Source: Erysipelotrichales bacterium
GTDB lineage: Bacteria > Bacillota_I > Bacilli_A > Erysipelotrichales > Erysipelotrichaceae
Direction: 5' to 3'
DNA: 46,655 nucleotides
Assembly (NCBI GenBank): GCA_910576855.1
Contig: CAJTJP010000025.1
Span: 1 to 46,655, forward strand
Shown one piece after another: positions 41,856-46,655 of this stretch. A model generated the notes under the pieces. The model was not told the origin of the DNA, ran no database searches, and saw only the letters and a list, made by a program, of their open reading frames with translations. The translations under genes were made by a program, and so were the position numbers. Numbering within the stretch: position 1 is the stretch's first letter; every line of letters starts with the position of its first letter.

Positions 41856-43451
41856 ATGGAAATGATCGAAATGAATGAAGCAAAGCGCTTGATTGAATTT
41901 AAAAATATCGTAAAGGATTTTGACGGACAGCTTGTACTAAAGGGGATATCCTTGGATATTTACGAAAATGAATTTGTGACCTTATTAGGACCGAGCGGCT
42001 GCGGTAAGACAACACTGCTGCGTATTTTAGCCGGTTTTTTAAAACAGAATGAAGGCAGAGTCATCTTTGACGGTGAGGAAATCAGTGAGCTACCGCCGTA
42101 TAAGCGAGAATTGAATACAGTGTTTCAAAAATATGCTTTATTCCCGCATATGAATGTATATGAAAATATCGCATTCGGTTTAAAAATCAAAAAAATGAGT
42201 AAAGACGTTATCGAACAAAAGGTAATGAAAATGCTGAAGCTGATTAATTTAGAAGGCTTTGAACAGCGCAATGTCACACTTCTTTCCGGCGGACAGCAGC
42301 AGCGTATTGCGATTGCGCGTGCTTTAGTCAATGAACCAAAGGTATTATTGTTGGATGAGCCGTTGGCGGCGCTTGATTTAAAACTTCGTAAGGAAATGCA
42401 GTATGAGTTGAAGCGAATTCAACAAGAAGTCGGTATCACGTTTATTTATGTTACGCATGATCAAGAGGAAGCGCTCACGATGAGTGATAAGATCGTGGTA
42501 ATGAAGGACGGTGAAATTCAACAGGTAGGCACTCCGACCGATATTTATAATGAGCCGCAAAACCGCTATGTTGCGAACTTCATCGGTGAATCAAATATCA
42601 TTTCGGGAATTATGCGTAAGGATAAATTGGTTCGATTTGATGATATGGATTTTGAATGTGTAGATATCGGATTTAAGGAAAATGAGCCGGTAGATGTTGT
42701 GATTCGTCCCGAGGATTTAGATATCGTAGCACAAGACGGCGGTAAAATGAACGGTGTGGTAAAATCAGTGCTGTTTAAGGGCGTACATTATGAAATTATG
42801 GTTGAAACGGTACCGGGTACAACGGTAAGCGTAAAAATGAATGTGACGAAGGAGCATGACGTAGCTTCCAGTGATGCGAAGGAACGCATTTCTGCCAATC
42901 ATTTCTTTGTTGATTTAGAGGATGTAAAGGATTTAAATGATGCGGAAATCATCGCACGAGCCGATGCACAGGCATGGGACCCGGAAAATGATGAATATTT
43001 ATCAATTTCTAAAATCGAATATGAATTGAAGGAGGAAGTCGGCAATTATCCGGTAACCTTTTCCACGGTGCTCGGTACTGCAGTAACGGTGAATATTATG
43101 GTGGTTGAACAAAAATATGTAGAAAATCCGAAAAAGAATGAAGCTATTTCCGCATTCAATTTCTTTAAGAGCGTTGATGAAATCAAGGAAAGCGTTGCGC
43201 TTGATACGGATTTGAAAACATGGGCAAACGCACAGGGCTGGAAGCTCAGTGATGAAAGCAGTGTGGAAATCGAGGACGTGGAATATGATTTTGATCCCGA
43301 TACGATTACACCGGGCGTATATCAGGTGACCTTTTCCACTAAGGGGCGTGTATTTAAAGTGCATACGACGGATATTGCTGAGGAAGGTGCTGAAATCGCA
43401 TTGAATTTCTATTCTGAGGATATTCATGTGATGAGCAAGATAGGGTATTGA
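41856..43451 (+). CDS. potA: Polyamine ABC transporter ATPase with a duplicated insert in the TOBE domain
   Basis: A 531-residue protein, about 160 longer than usual PotA. Residues 1-245 are a canonical ABC ATPase: Walker [10 protein letters not shown], signature LSGGQQQR, Walker [12 protein letters not shown], switch His in VTHDQEEAL. The TOBE region begins at ~284 (RPEDLDIV) and its last strand is at ~502-531 ([17 protein letters not shown]). Between them, ~330-500, lie two copies of a ~75-residue unit: ISANHFF...ADAQAW...IEYEL...[13 protein letters not shown] and ISAFNFF...ANAQGW...VEYDF...[12 protein letters not shown]. They resemble bacterial Ig-like repeats, which are odd in a cytosolic ATPase. 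The frame is intact with no rearrangement scar. potB starts 1 nt after the stop. Confidence 0.9.
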   Translation: MEMIEMNEAKRLIEFKNIVKDFDGQLVLKGISLDIYENEFVTLLGPSGCGKTTLLRILAGFLKQNEGRVIFDGEEISELPPYKRELNTVFQKYALFPHMNVYENIAFGLKIKKMSKDVIEQKVMKMLKLINLEGFEQRNVTLLSGGQQQRIAIARALVNEPKVLLLDEPLAALDLKLRKEMQYELKRIQQEVGITFIYVTHDQEEALTMSDKIVVMKDGEIQQVGTPTDIYNEPQNRYVANFIGESNIISGIMRKDKLVRFDDMDFECVDIGFKENEPVDVVIRPEDLDIVAQDGGKMNGVVKSVLFKGVHYEIMVETVPGTTVSVKMNVTKEHDVASSDAKERISANHFFVDLEDVKDLNDAEIIARADAQAWDPENDEYLSISKIEYELKEEVGNYPVTFSTVLGTAVTVNIMVVEQKYVENPKKNEAISAFNFFKSVDEIKESVALDTDLKTWANAQGWKLSDESSVEIEDVEYDFDPDTITPGVYQVTFSTKGRVFKVHTTDIAEEGAEIALNFYSEDIHVMSKIGY

Positions 43452-43452
43452 T

Positions 43453-44301
43453 ATGAAAACATTTAAACGCTTGACCTATCCGTATATGCTGTGGATAACG
43501 GCAATGATCGTAATACCGATGCTTTTGATCGTTATTTATGCACTGACAAAACAGGGGAATGATGTTGCGACACTGCAGTTTACACTGGATAATTTTATTC
43601 ATTTTTTCACTGATGCAGATTTTTTAAGCACGCTGTGGCTCTCTTTAAAAATCGCATGTATCACTACGATTTTATGTATTCTGATCGGTTATCCGATTGC
43701 TTATTTGATTGCCGCAAGCACGCCTGCTAAGCGTAATCTTTATATATTGCTGATTACGCTTCCGATGTGGATCAATATGCTTGTAAGAACCTATGCATGG
43801 ATCGGTATTTTATCAGATAACGGATTGGTGAATCATGTGCTGCAGTTTTTCGGAATAGAGCCGCAAAAGCTGTTATATACCGACTTTGCGGTTATTTTGG
43901 GCATGGTATATAACTTTATTCCGTTTATGATTCTCCAAATTGAAGCTTCATTAGCGAAGCTTGACCGCTCTTTGTTAGATGCTGCGAATGATTTAGGTGC
44001 CGATCGGCTTCAGCGCTTTTTGAAGGTAACGCTGCCGTTATCCTTACCCGGAGTGATATCGGGAATCACACTTGTTTTTCTTCCGGCGGTTTCAAGCTTC
44101 GTCATTCCGAAGCTGATGGGCGGGGGTGCTTATATGCTGATCGGAAATGTAATCGAAAATCAATTTATCACTGTCGGTGAATGGAATTTCGGCAGCGCGA
44201 TATCAATGATTATGGCATGTATTATTATGATATCGATGTACATTACCCGTAAGCTTGACAAGAGTGATGATGCCGTGAGCAGAAAGCGAGGTAAGGTATA
44301 A
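43453..44301 (+). CDS. potB: Polyamine ABC transporter permease
   Basis: A 282-residue integral membrane protein with about six helices and the permease EAA loop (DRSLLDAANDLGADRLQRFLKVTLPLSLPGVISG), which contacts the ATPase. WINMLVRTYAWIGIL is typical of PotB/PotH. The stop TAA overlaps the start of the next gene. Forms the membrane channel with the PotC part of the fusion. Confidence 0.92.
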   Translation: MKTFKRLTYPYMLWITAMIVIPMLLIVIYALTKQGNDVATLQFTLDNFIHFFTDADFLSTLWLSLKIACITTILCILIGYPIAYLIAASTPAKRNLYILLITLPMWINMLVRTYAWIGILSDNGLVNHVLQFFGIEPQKLLYTDFAVILGMVYNFIPFMILQIEASLAKLDRSLLDAANDLGADRLQRFLKVTLPLSLPGVISGITLVFLPAVSSFVIPKLMGGGAYMLIGNVIENQFITVGEWNFGSAISMIMACIIMISMYITRKLDKSDDAVSRKRGKV

Positions 44302-46199
44302 TGAGCGGACATAAGCTGCTGCGCCGTTTTCTGCTCGGTGCCGTACTGTTGTTTTTCTACTTTCCGATTTTGTATATGCTTGTTTTCTCCTTTAACGGTT
44401 CTCGCTCATTGACAAGCTTTGACGGCTTTTCCTTACAGTGGTACGATAAAATGTTTCATGATCCGAATATGCTGGAGGCAATCTACTATACACTGATTAC
44501 CGCAGTTGTCGCAACCGTTATTTCTACGGCAGTTGGAACGATTACGGCAATCGGCTTAAGCAAATCAAGGCGAATCGTACGTGAAGTCGTTTCACAGGTA
44601 AACAATCTGCCGATCATGAATCCGGAAATTGTAACCGCCGTCGGATTGATGCTGTTTTATGTTTCATTAAGAATCGAAAAGGGCTTTTTTACGATGCTGC
44701 TTGCTCATATTGCCTTCTGTATTCCTTATGTGATATTGAGCGTTATGCCGAAGCTGCGCTCGCTTGACGATAACTTAGCTGATGCAGCAATGGATTTAGG
44801 AGCTACACCGTGGCAGGCAATGGTAAAGGTCATTCTGCCGCAGATTATGCCCGGAATCATATCCGGTGCATTGATTGCCTTCACAATGTCGTTTGATGAT
44901 TTTACGATTTCTTATTTCGTTACCGGGAACGGCGTGAAAAACATCTCTACGCTTGTATGGACCATGAGTAAGCGTATCAATCCAAGCATTAACGCTTTAT
45001 CAACGATTATCGTGTTAATGATTACAATAACACTGCTGCTTGTGAATCTTTTGCCGATCATCAAAGAAAAGACCAAGACAAAGACGGGGCAGGTGTGGAA
45101 GCACACGACTTCGATTGTCGCTTTGTGCTTCGCCTTGTTGATCGGCGGAGGCCTGTACTGGCTGAAAAGCGGAACCGGAAATCATATGAGCAGTGCCGAT
45201 GCGATTGCGCGCTTCGGCAGTGATACGCTGAAGGTTTATAATGTCGGTGAATATATCGATCCGCAGATCAATACGGCTTTTGAGGAGCGCTACGGAGTAA
45301 AGATTATTTATGATACCTTTGATTCCAATGAGCTGATGTATACCAAGCTGCAGGGCGGAGAACGCTATGATATTTTAGTTCCGAGTGATTATATGATCGA
45401 GCGATTGTTGAAGGAGGATTTTTTACAGCCGTTGAATCATGATCAACTTCCTAATCTAAGCTATCTGACAGAGGAATTAAATTCACTGTCTTATGATCCC
45501 GATCATACCTACAGTGTTCCGTATTTTTGGGGAACCGTAGGAATTGTTTATAATAAAAATAATGTTGATATTGAAGATTTACAAAAAGAGGGTTACAATA
45601 TATTCAGGAATCAGAAATATAAGGGCCGCATCTATATGTATGATTCCGAGCGTGATTCCTTTATGATGGCATTGAAGGCACTGGGTTATTCGATGAATAC
45701 GGATGATGAAAAGCAGTTGTATGAGGCTTATGAATGGCTGAAGAAAATCGTAACAACGATGAAACCGGAAATCGTTACCGATGAAGTCATAGATGCCATG
45801 GCAAACGGCAATAAGGATATGGCACTTGTATACAGCGGTGATGCGACCTATATTCTTTCGGAAAATGAGGATATGGGCTATTATATGCCGAGCGAGGGTA
45901 CCAATCTTTGGAGCGATGCTATGGTAATTCCGAAGAATGCCGCAAATCCTAAGCTTGCCAATGAGTATATCAATTTTATATTGGAATATGAAAACAGCAT
46001 GCGCAATACGGAATACGTCGGCTATACTTCAACAAACGGTGAGGTGCTTGAAGAATGCAGCGGCGAAGGCGGTATCTATGCGGACAATGAAGCGTATCTG
46101 CCTCGTTCAGGCTATGAGAAGGATGAAATTTTTCATTATAATGATAAATCACGCAAGCTTATTTCTGAATTATGGACAAAGGTAAAAATCGCAAAGTAA
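44301..46199 (+). CDS. potCD: PotC permease fused to PotD substrate-binding protein
   Basis: A 632-residue fusion. Residues 1-255 are a PotC permease, with EAA loop DAAMDLGATPWQAMVKVILPQIMPGIISG. A seventh helix (TSIVALCFALLIGGGLYWL, ~272-290) takes the place of a signal peptide. From ~310 a spermidine/putrescine-binding domain follows: TLKVYNVGEYIDPQINTAFEERYGVKIIYDTF, YDILVPSDYMIERLL, VPYFWGTVGIVYNK, LVYSGDATYILSENEDMGYYMPSEGTNLW. The fusion tethers the binding protein to the channel, replacing a separate lipoprotein. Such fusions are known in some Firmicutes. The transporter set A-B-CD is complete; polyamine specificity is inferred from family. Confidence 0.92.
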   Translation: MSGHKLLRRFLLGAVLLFFYFPILYMLVFSFNGSRSLTSFDGFSLQWYDKMFHDPNMLEAIYYTLITAVVATVISTAVGTITAIGLSKSRRIVREVVSQVNNLPIMNPEIVTAVGLMLFYVSLRIEKGFFTMLLAHIAFCIPYVILSVMPKLRSLDDNLADAAMDLGATPWQAMVKVILPQIMPGIISGALIAFTMSFDDFTISYFVTGNGVKNISTLVWTMSKRINPSINALSTIIVLMITITLLLVNLLPIIKEKTKTKTGQVWKHTTSIVALCFALLIGGGLYWLKSGTGNHMSSADAIARFGSDTLKVYNVGEYIDPQINTAFEERYGVKIIYDTFDSNELMYTKLQGGERYDILVPSDYMIERLLKEDFLQPLNHDQLPNLSYLTEELNSLSYDPDHTYSVPYFWGTVGIVYNKNNVDIEDLQKEGYNIFRNQKYKGRIYMYDSERDSFMMALKALGYSMNTDDEKQLYEAYEWLKKIVTTMKPEIVTDEVIDAMANGNKDMALVYSGDATYILSENEDMGYYMPSEGTNLWSDAMVIPKNAANPKLANEYINFILEYENSMRNTEYVGYTSTNGEVLEECSGEGGIYADNEAYLPRSGYEKDEIFHYNDKSRKLISELWTKVKIAK

Positions 46200-46211
46200 A
46201 GGTGGTAAGTA

Positions 46212-46325
46212 ATGAGTTCAAATAGTGAAGCAAAACAAAAAAAGAAATGGAAGCTGTATGTGTATCGAGCAGTCATCGTTTCTATTATCGTAGTGATGCT
46301 CGTATTAAGTGTTTTGCAGTTTTAG
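46212..46325 (+). CDS. 37-residue membrane peptide at the end of the pot operon
   Basis: AAAGGTGG lies before ATG 46212. The peptide has a Lys-rich N-terminus (EAKQKKKWKLYVYR) and one hydrophobic helix (AVIVSIIVVMLVLSVLQF). It starts 12 nt after the PotCD stop and ends before the terminator, so it belongs to the operon. It may be a small transporter accessory subunit; I know no named family. Confidence 0.6.
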   Translation: MSSNSEAKQKKKWKLYVYRAVIVSIIVVMLVLSVLQF

Positions 46326-46345
46326 TGATTCGTAATAGGGACAAG

Positions 46346-46374
46346 GGCAGGCACTTCATTGTGTCTGCCTTTTT
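46346..46374 (+). terminator. Terminator of the pot operon
   Basis: GGCAGGCAC (46346-46354) pairs with GTGTCTGCC (46361-46369), one G-T pair, then T5. Confidence 0.82.
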
Positions 46375-46655
46375 AAAAAATGCGAAAGGTATCAAAGTAG
46401 CACAATGTATGATAGTTTTGATATGTCAGAAGTGTTGTCACAAAGCATTTGAAGACAGTTAAGAAAACAGTAACCGTGAAGTGCAAAAGTAACTTCCACT
46501 ACTAAAGGTCGAAAAATATATAGTGGAAATAAGTGATACAAAAGCGATAAATAAAGAAAATATGAGAAGTTTCTAAGGAAGTATTGAAATAAAATCGTAG
46601 TTCATGGTATACTATCAACGTCATGTAAGAGAAATTTCAACCACGACAAAAGGAA
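46375..46655 (+). promoter_or_regulatory. Non-coding end of window with a promoter for a gene just outside
   Basis: No credible gene. TTGAAA (46584-46589), 18-nt spacer and TATACT (46608-46613) form a good promoter, and AAAAGGA at the very end looks like a ribosome site, so a coding region should begin within about 10 nt beyond the window. Confidence 0.5.

Overview
The window looks like chromosomal DNA from a low-GC, gut-type Firmicute, most likely Erysipelotrichia or a close relative. That is inferred from gene content and style (ApeB, a PotC-PotD fusion, cysK/cysE, a YdcC-like protein followed by MazF, very large secreted proteins, low-GC host genes), not from an rRNA gene. Two mobile elements interrupt this backbone.

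Layout. (1) 1 to about 3,385: right end of an integrative/conjugative element. It holds the 3' end of a group II intron, two small sigma-like regulators and an N-terminally truncated large serine recombinase. The element ends inside a chromosomal FAD/NAD oxidoreductase gene, whose 5' part survives at 3,384-3,971. (2) 4,148-6,123: M18 aminopeptidase and a membrane protein. (3) 6,447-12,557: a 2,036-residue cell-surface protein with Ig/cadherin-like repeats, thrombospondin-type-3 calcium repeats and a C-terminal anchor. (4) About 12,655-22,682: a roughly 10-kb Tn4451-like integrative mobilizable element (serine recombinase, XRE regulators, Cys-rich VLP protein, RepA_N protein, MobV relaxase). 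Its mobility genes carry at least four lesions. Two low-GC cargo modules sit in its higher-GC backbone: a 1,009-residue metallophosphoesterase, and a zinc-ribbon/hydrophobic-tail gene pair flanked by 36-nt repeats. (5) 22,736-31,391: tRNA-Thr, a LacX-like epimerase, nagB, a gamma-carbonic-anhydrase-like protein, a LUD protein, a cysK-cysE operon led by a 26-residue peptide with tandem Cys codons, a GNAT-like protein, a DUF378 protein, a LolA/YdcC-like protein with mazF, and a TfoX-N protein. (6) 31,795-37,853: a two-gene operon encoding a 1,721-residue secreted M60 metallopeptidase with a dockerin, and a membrane-anchored protein with a cohesin-like domain. (7) 37,956-39,028: a transposase remnant and three tRNAs. 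(8) 39,263-46,374: a DUF885 lipoprotein and a polyamine-type ABC operon (XRE-cupin regulator, PotA with an unusual duplicated insert, PotB, PotC-PotD fusion, 37-residue membrane peptide).

How the parts may work together. The most striking candidate system is the M60 peptidase operon. The enzyme is exported but has no anchor of its own, and it carries a dockerin. The overlapping downstream gene encodes a single cohesin-like domain on a membrane anchor. This looks like a minimal, self-contained cellulosome-style display device for a glycoprotein or mucin peptidase. The two cargo modules of the mobilizable element are candidates for uncharacterised defence or fitness functions. The element itself looks immobilised, because its recombinase lacks a core segment and its relaxase is frameshifted and internally deleted.
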